Assembly (NCBI RefSeq): GCF_001417775.1
Contig: NZ_BBZJ01000021.1
Span: 186,001 to 250,000, forward strand
Direction: 5' to 3'
Length of the DNA stretch: 64,000 bases
From: Streptomyces sp. TP-A0356
GTDB taxonomy: Bacteria > Actinomycetota > Actinomycetes > Streptomycetales > Streptomycetaceae
Below, piece by piece: positions 19,134 through 27,730 of the stretch. Positions within the stretch are counted from its first letter, which is position 1, and every line of letters begins with the position of its first letter. Made by a program: the position numbers and the translations under genes. A model generated the notes under the pieces. That model was given only the letters and a program-made list of their open reading frames with translations. It did no database searches and was not told the origin of the DNA.

Positions 19134-19798
19134 TGCGAATCGTCCTCGTCGGGCCGCCCGGTGCCGGCAAGGGAACGCAGGCCGCGTTCCTCGCCAAGAA
19201 CCTGTCGATCCCGCACATCTCCACGGGCGACCTGTTCCGCGCCAACATCAGCCAGCAGACGGAACTCGGCAAACTCGCGAAGTCCTACATGGACAAGGGT
19301 GAGCTGGTGCCGGACGAGGTCACCATCGCGATGGCCAAGGACCGTATGTCGCAGCCCGACGCGCAGAACGGCTTCCTGCTGGACGGCTTCCCGCGCAATG
19401 TGCAGCAGGCCGAGGCCCTGGACGAGATGCTCGACGCCGAGGGCATGAAGCTGGACGCGGTCCTCGACCTCGAGGTGCCCGAGGAAGAGGTCGTCAAGCG
19501 CATCGCGGGCCGCCGCGTCTGCCGCAACGACTCGTCGCACGTCTTCCACGAGTCGTACAAGACGCCGCAGCAGGAGGGCGTCTGCGACATCTGCGGCGGC
19601 GAGCTCTACCAGCGGGACGACGACTCCGAGGAGACCGTCCGCAAGCGGCTGGAGGTCTACCACACGCAGACCGAGCCGATCATCGACTACTACAAGTCGC
19701 AGGGCCTGGTGGTGACGATCCCGGCGCTCGGCAAGGTGGAAGAGGTCACCCAGCGCGCGATGGAGGCGCTCAGGCAGAAGGCCGGCGACAAGCAGTAG
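19133..19798 (+). CDS. adk: Adenylate kinase
   Basis: 221 residues. It catalyses ATP + AMP = 2 ADP. The P-loop is GPPGAGKGT (7-15), the AMP-binding segment STGDLFR starts at residue 30, and DGFPRN is at 84-89. The LID domain is the long type with C130, C151 and C154, so it probably binds a metal, with a non-Cys residue as the fourth ligand. The start overlaps secY by one base. Confidence 0.97.
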   Translation: MRIVLVGPPGAGKGTQAAFLAKNLSIPHISTGDLFRANISQQTELGKLAKSYMDKGELVPDEVTIAMAKDRMSQPDAQNGFLLDGFPRNVQQAEALDEMLDAEGMKLDAVLDLEVPEEEVVKRIAGRRVCRNDSSHVFHESYKTPQQEGVCDICGGELYQRDDDSEETVRKRLEVYHTQTEPIIDYYKSQGLVVTIPALGKVEEVTQRAMEALRQKAGDKQ

Positions 19799-19937
19799 CC
19801 GATCGCCGGCACCCCCGTCGCTCTACGGCCGCGGATCCCCTGGCGGGAGCCGCGGCCGACGTGTGGGCGGTGCCGGTGGCACCGCCCCGTATCGTTGAAG
19901 TGTCCGTCCCCCCCGGTCCAGAAAGGCCGCAGTCGTC

Positions 19938-20774
19938 ATGGTGCAGATCAAGACCCCCGAGCAGATCGCCAAGATGCGTGAGGCGGGGCTGGTCGTCGCA
20001 GCCGTGCACGCGGCCACACGGGAGGCGGCCGTGCCGGGCGCCACGACCAAGGATCTGGACGAGGTGGCGCGCAAGGTCCTCGCGGAGCACGGGGCGAAGT
20101 CGAACTTCCTGGGGTACGGCGGCTTCCCCGCGACCATCTGCACCTCGGTGAACGAGGTCGTCGTCCACGGTATCCCCTCCGACGAGGTGGTCCTCAAGGA
20201 CGGCGACGTGATCTCCGTCGACGCCGGCGCGATCGTGGACGGCTGGCACGGGGACGCCGCCTTCACCGCGTTCGTGGGCTCCGGTCACTCCCCGGAGCTG
20301 GTCGAGCTGTCCCGGGTGACCGAGGAGTCCATGTGGGCGGGCATCGCGGCGATGAAGCAGGGGAACCGGCTCGTCGACGTCTCGCGGGCGATCGAGACGT
20401 ACATCCGCCGGCAGCCGAAGCCGGGCGGCGGACGGTACGGGATCATCGAGGACTACGGCGGGCACGGCATCGGCACCGAGATGCACATGGACCCGCACCT
20501 GCTGAACTACGTGGACCGGCGGCGGGGGAAGGGCCCGAAGCTGGTGCCGGGGTTCTGCCTCGCCATCGAGCCGATGGTGTCGCTCGGCACCCCGAGGACC
20601 GAGGTCCTCTCGGACGACTGGACGGTCATCACGACGGACGGTACCTGGTCGTCCCACTGGGAGCACTCCGTCGCCCTGACCGAGCAGGGTCCGCTGGTGC
20701 TCACGGCTCCCGACGGCGGCAAGGAGAAGCTCGCCGAGTACGGCGTCACCGCCGCCCCCGATCCCCTCGCATAA
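19938..20774 (+). CDS. map: Methionine aminopeptidase, type I
   Basis: 278 residues. It removes the initiator Met from new proteins. The two-metal ligand set is readable in order: D of VDAGAIVDG, D of HGDAAFT, H of GGHGIGTEMH, E of AIEPMV and E of EHSVALTEQG. Slightly longer than the minimal type I enzyme. A 139-bp spacer separates it from adk, so it may have its own promoter. Confidence 0.97.
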   Translation: MVQIKTPEQIAKMREAGLVVAAVHAATREAAVPGATTKDLDEVARKVLAEHGAKSNFLGYGGFPATICTSVNEVVVHGIPSDEVVLKDGDVISVDAGAIVDGWHGDAAFTAFVGSGHSPELVELSRVTEESMWAGIAAMKQGNRLVDVSRAIETYIRRQPKPGGGRYGIIEDYGGHGIGTEMHMDPHLLNYVDRRRGKGPKLVPGFCLAIEPMVSLGTPRTEVLSDDWTVITTDGTWSSHWEHSVALTEQGPLVLTAPDGGKEKLAEYGVTAAPDPLA

Positions 20775-20804
20775 CGATCTCCGGCATGGGGCAGACTTCC
20801 CCGA

Positions 20805-20834
20805 TTCGTGTTTCCTGGTGCGCTGACGTAGACT
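20805..20834 (+). promoter_or_regulatory. Candidate infA promoter
   Basis: TTCGTG (20805-20810), an 18-bp spacer and TAGACT (20829-20834). The -10 is good and the -35 is weak. It would give an infA leader of about 75 nt. Confidence 0.4.
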
Positions 20835-20915
20835 GACTCGTCGGCTCTCGTGCATCCGCATGTCCGCATGCGCTCGTACGGGGCCGATCAAGGTAGTCGA
20901 TTCGAAGGGCGAAGC

Positions 20916-21137
20916 GTGGCCAAGAAGCAAGGTGCCATCGAGATCGAGGGCACTGTCGTCGAGTCTCTGCCGAACGCCATGTTCAAGGTCGAGCTCCAGA
21001 ACGGCCACCAGGTCCTGGCACACATCAGCGGCAAGATGCGTATGCACTACATCCGTATCCTCCCTGACGACCGGGTCGTGGTGGAGCTGTCTCCGTACGA
21101 CCTGACGCGTGGCCGGATCGTCTACCGCTACAAGTAG
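20916..21137 (+). CDS. infA: Translation initiation factor IF-1
   Basis: 73 residues, exact family length, from the GTG at 20916 (MAKKQGAIEIEGTV). IF-1 is an S1/OB-fold protein that blocks the ribosomal A site during initiation. An open frame back to 20850 is leader. The core FKVELQNGHQVLAHISGKMR is fully conserved. It heads the infA-rpmJ-rpsM-rpsK-rpoA-rplQ cluster. Confidence 0.97.
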   Translation: MAKKQGAIEIEGTVVESLPNAMFKVELQNGHQVLAHISGKMRMHYIRILPDDRVVVELSPYDLTRGRIVYRYK

Positions 21138-21199
21138 ATCTTGCCCACGTCCCGCGCGAGCGGGGCCGCCGGCAACTGACCCGGAGAACCTCACATCCC

Positions 21200-21313
21200 A
21201 TGAAGGTCAAGCCGAGCGTCAAGAAGATCTGCGACAAGTGCAGGGTGATCCGCCGTCACGGCCGGGTCATGGTCATCTGCGAGAACCCGCGCCACAAGCA
21301 GCGCCAGGGCTGA
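21200..21313 (+). CDS. rpmJ: 50S ribosomal protein L36, zinc-binding form
   Basis: 37 residues, MKVKPSVKKICDKC and ending HKQRQG. Zinc ligands C11, C14, C27 and H32 are present, so it is the C+ paralogue. L36 is the last small protein added in the 50S core. It lies 62 bp after infA and 191 bp before rpsM. Confidence 0.96.
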   Translation: MKVKPSVKKICDKCRVIRRHGRVMVICENPRHKQRQG

Positions 21314-21504
21314 CGCAAGACCGAACCTCTGCATCCCGCAGAACTTCGCGCGACGCAAGCTGAATATGTTCATACGCAGGACCCGGGCCTGAGCGATCAG
21401 GTCTGACACCCCCGGTTCGGAGGCCGGGGACCCAGTTCGTACCTCGTACGGCGGCTGGGAGCCGGTTCTGCGGAAGACCTCCGAAGATCAACTGGAGCCA
21501 TTGA

Positions 21505-21885
21505 ATGGCACGCGTTTCCGGTGTTGACATCCCGCGCGAAAAGCGCGTGGAGGTCGCCCTCACCTACGTGTTCGGCATCGGCCGGACCCTCTCGCAGCAG
21601 ACGCTGGCCGAGACCGGCGTCGACCCGAACACCCGCGTTCGCGATCTGACCGAAGAGCAGCTCGTCGCGATTCGCGAGTACGTCGACAACAACATCAAGA
21701 CCGAGGGTGACCTCCGTCGCGAGATCCAGGCCGACATCCGCCGCAAGGTCGAGATCGGCTGCTACCAGGGTCTGCGGCACCGCCGCGGTCTGCCCGTCCG
21801 CGGTCAGCGCACCAGCACCAACGCCCGTACCCGCAAGGGCCCGCGTCGCGCCATCGCCGGCAAGAAGAAGCCGGGCAAGAAGTAG
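21505..21885 (+). CDS. rpsM: 30S ribosomal protein S13
   Basis: 126 residues, starting MARVSGVDIPREKRVEV. S13 is in the 30S head, touches P-site tRNA and bridges to L5. The conserved RGLPVRGQRT motif near residue 92 and the Lys-rich tail are present. The 191-bp leader upstream holds GC-rich inverted repeats (around 21410-21470). Confidence 0.98.
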   Translation: MARVSGVDIPREKRVEVALTYVFGIGRTLSQQTLAETGVDPNTRVRDLTEEQLVAIREYVDNNIKTEGDLRREIQADIRRKVEIGCYQGLRHRRGLPVRGQRTSTNARTRKGPRRAIAGKKKPGKK

Positions 21886-21949
21886 TCCGCAGCGGACACC
21901 TGTCCACGGTCTTCGCTGTAGGACCGACCACCTCCGTAGGAGTTAAAGG

Positions 21950-22354
21950 ATGCCCCCCAAGGGACGTCAGGGCGCTGCCAAGAAGGTGCGCCGCAAGGAA
22001 AAGAAGAACGTCGCTCACGGCCACGCGCACATCAAGAGCACGTTCAACAACACGATCGTTTCGATCACGGACCCGTCCGGCAACGTGATCTCCTGGGCCT
22101 CCGCCGGCCACGTCGGCTTCAAGGGCTCCCGGAAGTCCACGCCGTTCGCCGCGCAGATGGCCGCCGAGTCGGCCGCCCGTCGCGCCCAGGAGCACGGCAT
22201 GCGCAAGGTCGACGTGTTCGTCAAGGGTCCGGGTTCCGGTCGTGAGACCGCGATCCGCTCCCTGCAGGCCACGGGCCTCGAGGTCGGCTCCATCCAGGAC
22301 GTCACCCCGACCCCGCACAACGGCTGCCGTCCGCCGAAGCGCCGCCGCGTCTGA
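21950..22354 (+). CDS. rpsK: 30S ribosomal protein S11
   Basis: 134 residues. S11 forms the platform of the 30S subunit close to the Shine-Dalgarno helix. The conserved HIKSTFNNTIVSITD and C-terminal PHNGCRPPKRRRV are present. rpsD, which follows rpsK in many bacteria, is missing; the next gene is rpoA. Confidence 0.98.
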   Translation: MPPKGRQGAAKKVRRKEKKNVAHGHAHIKSTFNNTIVSITDPSGNVISWASAGHVGFKGSRKSTPFAAQMAAESAARRAQEHGMRKVDVFVKGPGSGRETAIRSLQATGLEVGSIQDVTPTPHNGCRPPKRRRV

Positions 22355-22497
22355 CGCTTCACGGTCGCGGGTTCAGGGCGGTACGGCCCCCTTCGGGTCG
22401 TACCGCCCGTACCCTTGCAGTACCCCGCGCTCGCGAGGCGCGGGCTCCGTCGGGCGTCAAATAGCGGGCGCCCACGACTGAAGGATCTGATCCACAC

Positions 22498-23520
22498 ATG
22501 CTGATCGCTCAGCGTCCCTCGTTGACCGAAGAGGTCGTCGACGAGTTCCGCTCCCGGTTCGTGATCGAGCCGCTGGAGCCGGGCTTCGGCTACACCCTCG
22601 GCAACTCCCTGCGTCGTACGCTCCTCTCCTCGATCCCGGGTGCGGCGGTCACGTCCATCCGCATCGACGGCGTCCTGCACGAGTTCACCACCGTGCCGGG
22701 CGTCAAGGAGGACGTCACCGACCTGATCCTCAACATCAAGCAGCTGGTCGTCTCCTCCGAGCACGACGAGCCGGTCGTGATGTACCTGCGCAAGCAGGGC
22801 CCGGGTCTCGTCACCGCCGCCGACATCGCGCCCCCGGCCGGTGTCGAGGTGCACAACCCCGACCTCGTCCTCGCCACGCTCAACGGCAAGGGCAAGCTGG
22901 AGATGGAGCTGACCGTCGAGCGCGGTCGCGGTTACGTCTCCGCCGTGCAGAACAAGCAGGTGGGCCAGGAGATCGGCCGTATCCCGGTCGACTCCATCTA
23001 CTCGCCGGTTCTGAAGGTCACCTACAAGGTCGAGGCGACCCGTGTCGAGCAGCGCACCGACTTCGACAAGCTGATCGTCGACGTCGAGACCAAGCAGGCC
23101 ATGCGTCCGCGTGACGCCATGGCGTCCGCCGGTAAGACCCTGGTGGAGCTGTTCGGTCTGGCCCGCGAGCTCAACATCGACGCCGAGGGCATCGACATGG
23201 GTCCGTCCCCGACGGACGCCGCCCTCGCCGCCGACCTGGCGCTGCCGATCGAGGAGCTGGAGCTCACCGTCCGCTCCTACAACTGCCTCAAGCGTGAGGG
23301 CATCCACTCCGTGGGTGAGCTCGTCGCCCGCTCCGAGGCCGACCTCCTGGACATCCGCAACTTCGGTGCGAAGTCCATCGACGAGGTCAAGGCGAAGCTG
23401 GCCGGCATGGGCCTGGCCCTGAAGGACAGCCCGCCCGGATTCGACCCGACCGCCGCCGCGGACGCCTTCGGCGCCGACGACGACGCGGACGCCGGGTTCG
23501 TGGAGACCGAGCAGTACTGA
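22498..23520 (+). CDS. rpoA: RNA polymerase alpha subunit
   Basis: 340 residues. The N-terminal domain (~1-230) dimerises and assembles beta and beta'; the C-terminal domain (~250-320) binds UP elements and activators and contains the KREGIHSVGELVARSEADLLDIRNFG helix-hairpin-helix region. It ends in an acidic tail. The ATG at 22498 gives MLIAQRPSLTEE. The 143-bp spacer after rpsK suggests an additional promoter. Confidence 0.98.
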   Translation: MLIAQRPSLTEEVVDEFRSRFVIEPLEPGFGYTLGNSLRRTLLSSIPGAAVTSIRIDGVLHEFTTVPGVKEDVTDLILNIKQLVVSSEHDEPVVMYLRKQGPGLVTAADIAPPAGVEVHNPDLVLATLNGKGKLEMELTVERGRGYVSAVQNKQVGQEIGRIPVDSIYSPVLKVTYKVEATRVEQRTDFDKLIVDVETKQAMRPRDAMASAGKTLVELFGLARELNIDAEGIDMGPSPTDAALAADLALPIEELELTVRSYNCLKREGIHSVGELVARSEADLLDIRNFGAKSIDEVKAKLAGMGLALKDSPPGFDPTAAADAFGADDDADAGFVETEQY

Positions 23521-23529
23521 TCGGTCCTC

Positions 23530-23600
23530 GGCTGCGGGCCCGCTGTGGCTGGTCGCGCAGTTCCCCCCCCGCGCCCCCCACGGGGCGCGGGTCTCCGGGA
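23530..23600. repeat. Dispersed intergenic repeat (copy 1)
   Basis: Contains GTGGCTGGTCGCGCAGT followed by a C-run and GCGCCCC, between rpoA and rplQ. A second copy is at 29140-29176. It is a common type of short intergenic repeat in Streptomyces chromosomes. Confidence 0.55.
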
Positions 23601-23690
23601 CGCGATCCCGGATCTCCGACAGGCGACCGCCTGCTCGGATACTGACTCCGGTACCTGACACGGCCGGGGCAGACACACAGGAGAAGAACA

Positions 23691-24194
23691 ATGCCGAAGC
23701 CCACCAAGGGTGCCCGTCTGGGCGGCAGCGCCGCGCACGAGAAGCTGCTCCTCGCGAACCTCGCGAAGTCGCTGTTCGAGCACGGCCGTATCACCACCAC
23801 CGAGGCGAAGGCCCGTCGCCTGCGCCCGTACGCGGAGCGTCTGATCACCAAGGCGAAGAAGGGTGACCTTCACAACCGCCGCCAGGTGCTCCAGGTCATC
23901 ACGGACAAGGGCATCGTCCACACGCTCTTCACCGAGATCGGCCCGCGCTACGAGAACCGTCCGGGTGGCTACACCCGCATCACCAAGATCGGTAACCGCC
24001 GTGGCGACAACGCGCCCATGGCCGTGATCGAGCTGGTCGAGGCGCTGACGGTGCAGCAGACGGCGGTCGGCGAGGCCGAGGCGGCGACGAAGCGCGCCGT
24101 CAAGGAGTCCGAGGCCGCCAAGGTCGAGGAGACCAAGGTCGAGGAGACCGAGGCCCCGGCCGCGGAGGCTGCCGAGGAGTCCAAGGACGCCTGA
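23691..24194 (+). CDS. rplQ: 50S ribosomal protein L17
   Basis: 167 residues. The first ~118 are the L17 core (MPKPTKGARLGGSAAHEKLLL). The last ~50 are an Ala/Glu/Lys-rich tail with KVEETKVEET repeats, typical of actinobacterial L17 and likely disordered. A perfect 14-bp stem terminator follows 15 bp after the stop. Confidence 0.97.
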   Translation: MPKPTKGARLGGSAAHEKLLLANLAKSLFEHGRITTTEAKARRLRPYAERLITKAKKGDLHNRRQVLQVITDKGIVHTLFTEIGPRYENRPGGYTRITKIGNRRGDNAPMAVIELVEALTVQQTAVGEAEAATKRAVKESEAAKVEETKVEETEAPAAEAAEESKDA

Positions 24195-24209
24195 GGTTGA
24201 CCTCGCTGG

Positions 24210-24240
24210 AAGCGGGTCCGTCCACTGGACGGGCCCGCTT
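24210..24240 (+). terminator. Terminator after rplQ
   Basis: AAGCGGGTCCGTCC, ACT loop, GGACGGGCCCGCTT. The stem is 14 bp with G-T and T-G pairs only in the middle. It ends the alpha operon; truA starts about 50 bp on. Confidence 0.8.
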
Positions 24241-24291
24241 TCGCGTCCGCCGGGGCCGCGGCGTGTCCCAGTCGCCTGAGAGGATCAGTAC

Positions 24292-25155
24292 GTGAGTGAT
24301 GAAGTACAGCCCGGTTTCGTACGCGTGCGCCTGGACCTCTCCTACGACGGCACGGACTTCCACGGCTGGGCCAAGCAGGCCGGCGGGCGGCGGACCGTGC
24401 AGGGGGAGATCGAGGACGCCCTCCGCACGGTGACGCGGTCGAAGGACACCCATGAGCTGACCGTGGCCGGGCGGACCGATGCGGGAGTGCACGCGCGGGG
24501 ACAGGTCGCCCATGTCGATCTGCCCCGGGAGGTCTGGGGCGAACACCGGGGGAAGCTGCTCAAGCGGCTCGCGGGGCGCCTGCCGAAGGACGTGCGGGTG
24601 TGGGCCCTGAGGGAGGCCCCCAGCGGCTTCAACGCCCGTTTCTCCGCGATCTGGCGGCGCTACGCGTACCGGGTCACCGACAACCCGGGCGGTGTCGATC
24701 CGTTGCTGCGCCATCACGTGCTGTGGCACGACTGGCCGCTCGACGTGGACGCCATGAACGAGGCCGCCCGGCGGCTCCTCGGGGAACACGACTTCGCCGC
24801 CTACTGCAAGCGGCGCGAAGGGGCCACCACGATCCGTACGCTCCAGGAGCTGAGCCTGGTGCGCGGCGACGACGGGATCATCACGGCGACCGTTCGCGCG
24901 GACGCCTTCTGTCACAACATGGTGCGGTCGCTGATCGGCGCGCTGCTGTTCGTCGGCGACGGCCACCGGGCTCCCGACTGGCCGGGGAAGGTGCTGGCCG
25001 CCGGCGTACGGGACTCGGCCGTGCACGTCGTACGGCCGCACGGGCTCACGCTGGAGGAGGTCGGCTACCCGGCCGACGAGCTGCTCGCCGCGCGCAACAA
25101 GGAGGCGCGGAACAAGCGGACGCTGCCGGGCGCCGTGCGGTGCGAGACCTGTTAG
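24292..25155 (+). CDS. truA: tRNA pseudouridine(38-40) synthase
   Basis: 287 residues. TruA isomerises uridines 38-40 in the anticodon arm. The catalytic Asp is in the motif AGRTDAGVHARGQV (near residue 63), and FHGWAKQ and the C-terminal FCHNMVRSLIGALL are family landmarks. GTG start. It shares a strong bidirectional-looking hairpin with the convergent gene on the other strand. Confidence 0.96.
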   Translation: MSDEVQPGFVRVRLDLSYDGTDFHGWAKQAGGRRTVQGEIEDALRTVTRSKDTHELTVAGRTDAGVHARGQVAHVDLPREVWGEHRGKLLKRLAGRLPKDVRVWALREAPSGFNARFSAIWRRYAYRVTDNPGGVDPLLRHHVLWHDWPLDVDAMNEAARRLLGEHDFAAYCKRREGATTIRTLQELSLVRGDDGIITATVRADAFCHNMVRSLIGALLFVGDGHRAPDWPGKVLAAGVRDSAVHVVRPHGLTLEEVGYPADELLAARNKEARNKRTLPGAVRCETC

Positions 25156-25200
25156 AGCTCCGAACGAAATGGGGGCCCGGCTCCCATTTGGTCGGAGCTC
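25155..25200. terminator. Bidirectional terminator between truA and the convergent gene
   Basis: GAGCTCCGA + AAATGGG pair with CCCATTT + TCGGAGCTC in a long interrupted stem immediately after the truA stop. It is symmetrical, so it can serve both strands. Confidence 0.75.
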
Positions 25201-25251
25201 CCAGCCACCTGCTGCCTGAAGGACCGGCGGGGCCCCGGTGGAGGGGGCCGC

Positions 25252-26127
25252 CTACTGGTTGGACGCCGCGGACGCCTGCGCCTCGCCGCGGCGGCGGATC
25301 TGGCGGAACGCGAACTCGGCCAGATCGTCGCCCGCCGTGAAGACCTTCGCGTCCTTGGCCGTCACGTCCTTGCCGTTGGTGAAGCCGGCGAGGGTGAAGT
25401 AGGCGTAGCGGCCGTAGGAGTTGGTGGTGGATCGGCAGATCGTCGTACGGCAGAAGGTGGGTACGCCCTGGCCGGTCAGCGACGTCATGATGCTCTTGCT
25501 GTCCGCTTGCTGCTTCGCCTTCGTGGCCTGGGCCGCGGTGTCGAAGAGGGCCACGCCGACGGTCACGGCGACGCCGTCCTTGGTGTAGGTGGCGCGGATC
25601 ACACGGGTGCAGCCGTTCTTGGTCAGCACCGCGGGCAGCGTGCCCTGCACGGCCGACGCGCAGTCGGTGGTGGAGGCGGTGGGGCCCTTCTTGTAGACGT
25701 TCGCGCCCATGGTCAGCTGGGTGCCGGGGAACAGCGTGTCCGCGCTGATCGGGGCCGTGTCCTTCTTCGCGCTGGAGATGAAGTCCATCGGGTCCAGCGG
25801 GGGAGGAGCCGAGGTCGGGGCGAACGACGGGGCGGGGTCGGCGCTCTGGCTGGGGATGTTCGCGGTGCCGGGCAGCTCACTGGTGGGCTTGTTCGAGGCC
25901 TGGGTGCTGCCGTTGGCGGAGACGACCGCGACGGCGACGGCCGCGCCGACCGCCACCGTGGCCAGGGCGCCGCCGACGATCAGCAGCAGCCGACGCCGCT
26001 TGTTGCGCGCCTCGGACGCCTCGGCGAGCGCGGCCCAGTCGGGGGCGCTGCCCTGGCTGCCCCACTGCGGTTGCTGGGAACTCGGTTTCCAGGGATCCCA
26101 CTGGGGTTCCCCCTGCCCATAACTCAT
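25252..26127 (-). CDS. Membrane-anchored exported protein of unknown function
   Basis: 291 residues from the ATG at 26127 (MSYGQGEPQWDPWKP). The N-terminus is a Gln/Pro/Trp-rich cytoplasmic segment, followed by RNKRRR and one transmembrane helix near residues 55-75. A Pro/Ser/Ala linker leads to an extracytoplasmic domain of about 170 residues with four cysteines that could form disulfides (TTDCAS, NGCTR, TFCRTTICR). I recognise no domain. A TAAGAT -10 ends 7 bp before the ATG, so the mRNA may be leaderless. Neighbours are truA (convergent) and rplM (divergent). Confidence 0.8.
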   Translation of the reverse strand: MSYGQGEPQWDPWKPSSQQPQWGSQGSAPDWAALAEASEARNKRRRLLLIVGGALATVAVGAAVAVAVVSANGSTQASNKPTSELPGTANIPSQSADPAPSFAPTSAPPPLDPMDFISSAKKDTAPISADTLFPGTQLTMGANVYKKGPTASTTDCASAVQGTLPAVLTKNGCTRVIRATYTKDGVAVTVGVALFDTAAQATKAKQQADSKSIMTSLTGQGVPTFCRTTICRSTTNSYGRYAYFTLAGFTNGKDVTAKDAKVFTAGDDLAEFAFRQIRRRGEAQASAASNQ

Positions 26128-26265
26128 GCGGCGCATCTTAGACGGGGCGTGGGCCGCCGTGTCCCGCCTCGGCGACAGCCACGGCGACAACACGGCGCAC
26201 ATCAGGCACAACGCCACCGGCGCGCTCGCTCCGGGCGGTCCGGGCCCGGCGGCAGCGCCCCCGTT

Positions 26266-26294
26266 TTGACCCATGTGAGCGGTCCCGTTATCCT
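26266..26294 (+). promoter_or_regulatory. rplM-rpsI promoter
   Basis: TTGACC (26266-26271), a 17-bp spacer and TATCCT (26289-26294). Predicted start near 26301, giving a leader of about 170 nt. Confidence 0.7.
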
Positions 26295-26474
26295 GGCTGT
26301 TCGTTATGTGTATTGGCTTGCTCATTCTCACGTGAGGGGCCCTTACACCGGTCCACCGGGCCGATGACCAGCGACCAGCACGCGGTATGCGTCACCGCGG
26401 TGCGGTCAGGGCTGTCGTGATCGTCTTCGGTGACCTTGTCAGGAACCTCACTGAAGAAGCGAAGGCTACGAACC

Positions 26475-26918
26475 GTGCGTACGTACAGCCCCAAGCCCGG
26501 CGATGTGACGCGTCAGTGGCACGTCATTGACGCTCAGGACGTCGTCCTGGGCCGTCTCGCCACCACCGCCGCCACCCTCCTGCGCGGCAAGCACAAGCCG
26601 ATCTACGCGCCCCACGTGGACACCGGTGACTTCGTCATCATCATCAACGCGGACAAGGTGCACCTGTCCGGCAACAAGCGGACCCAGAAGATGGCGTACC
26701 GCCACTCGGGCTACCCGGGTGGTCTGCGCTCGGTGCGCTACGACGACCTGCTGGCGAACAACCCGGAGAAGGCCGTGGAGAAGGCCGTCAAGGGCATGCT
26801 CCCGAAGAACTCCCTGGGCCGTCAGATGCTCTCGAAGCTGAAGGTCTACTCGGGCGACCAGCACCCGCACGCTGCTCAGCAGCCGGTGCCGTTCGAGATC
26901 ACCCAGGTCGCGCAGTAA
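26475..26918 (+). CDS. rplM: 50S ribosomal protein L13
   Basis: 147 residues from the GTG at 26475 (MRTYSPKPGDVTRQWHVID), the full family length. L13 is one of the first proteins to bind 23S rRNA. A frame open from 26430 is leader. The conserved HVDTGDFVIIINADKV and LPKNSLGRQML motifs are present. Cotranscribed with rpsI. Confidence 0.97.
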   Translation: MRTYSPKPGDVTRQWHVIDAQDVVLGRLATTAATLLRGKHKPIYAPHVDTGDFVIIINADKVHLSGNKRTQKMAYRHSGYPGGLRSVRYDDLLANNPEKAVEKAVKGMLPKNSLGRQMLSKLKVYSGDQHPHAAQQPVPFEITQVAQ

Positions 26919-26960
26919 GTCCGGCCACCCCCTAAGACTGAAGAGAATCTGAGGAGAATC

Positions 26961-27473
26961 GTGGCCGAGACCACTGCCGAGCAGCCGCTCGAAGAGCTTG
27001 ACATCGACAGCTACACCACCGAGACCGAGGTCCCGCTGGAGGGTGAGTACACCTCCGAGTCCGTCGCCTCCCGCTTCGGTGAGCCCCAGCCGGCCGCCGG
27101 CCTGGGCCGCCGCAAGGAGGCCATCGCCCGTGTCCGGATCGTCCCGGGCACCGGCAAGTGGAAGATCAACGGTCGCAGCCTTGAGGACTACTTCCCGAAC
27201 AAGGTGCACCAGCAGGAGGTCAACGAGCCCTTCAAGGTGCTGGAGCTCGAGGGCCGCTACGACGTCATCGCCCGTATCGCGGGTGGCGGTGTCTCCGGTC
27301 AGGCCGGTGCGCTCCGTCTCGGTGTCGCCCGTGCGCTGAACGAGGCGGACGTCGACAACAACCGTGGCGCGCTGAAGAAGGCCGGCTTCCTGCGCCGCGA
27401 CGACCGTGCGGTCGAGCGGAAGAAGGCCGGTCTGAAGAAGGCCCGCAAGGCTCCGCAGTACAGCAAGCGCTAA
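26961..27473 (+). CDS. rpsI: 30S ribosomal protein S9
   Basis: 170 residues. The conserved core starts near residue 45 (GLGRRKEAIARVRIVPG) after an acidic Glu/Thr-rich N-terminal extension common in actinobacteria. The C-terminal KKARKAPQYSKR tail reaches the P-site tRNA. GTG start with GAGGAG 7 nt upstream. A terminator hairpin follows about 50 bp after the stop. Confidence 0.97.
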   Translation: MAETTAEQPLEELDIDSYTTETEVPLEGEYTSESVASRFGEPQPAAGLGRRKEAIARVRIVPGTGKWKINGRSLEDYFPNKVHQQEVNEPFKVLELEGRYDVIARIAGGGVSGQAGALRLGVARALNEADVDNNRGALKKAGFLRRDDRAVERKKAGLKKARKAPQYSKR

Positions 27474-27524
27474 GCGCGTCCGCTGGTCGCGCAGGCGTCG
27501 TACCGTCCTGTTGCGCGCACGCAT

Positions 27525-27557
27525 CGCCCCGGCAGCACGCTCTGTGCCGCCGGGGCG
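27525..27557 (+). terminator. Terminator after rpsI
   Basis: CGCCCCGGC-A-GCAC paired with GTGC-C-GCCGGGGCG around a GCTCT loop, 52 bp after the rpsI stop. Confidence 0.75.
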
Positions 27558-27586
27558 GTTCGTTTACGGGGGACAATCGCTTATCA

Positions 27587-27639
27587 CAGGCTTATGGAGC
27601 AATTCCGGCACTCTCGGACAGCTGCGGGGGATAAGCCTG
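27587..27639 (+). repeat. Inverted repeat in the glmM leader
   Basis: CAGGCTTAT (27587-27595) and ATAAGCCTG (27631-27639) are a perfect 9-bp inverted pair separated by 35 nt, about 90 bp before glmM. It could be a long-loop RNA stem or two half-sites of an operator. Confidence 0.45.
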
Positions 27640-27730
27640 AAGACAGGTGTCCGGGGGATGTACGTATCCCGTCCCTGTCTGGAAACTCGGCATGAGCCGC
27701 ACATTCGCAGCAAGTTCGGAGGACACCACA

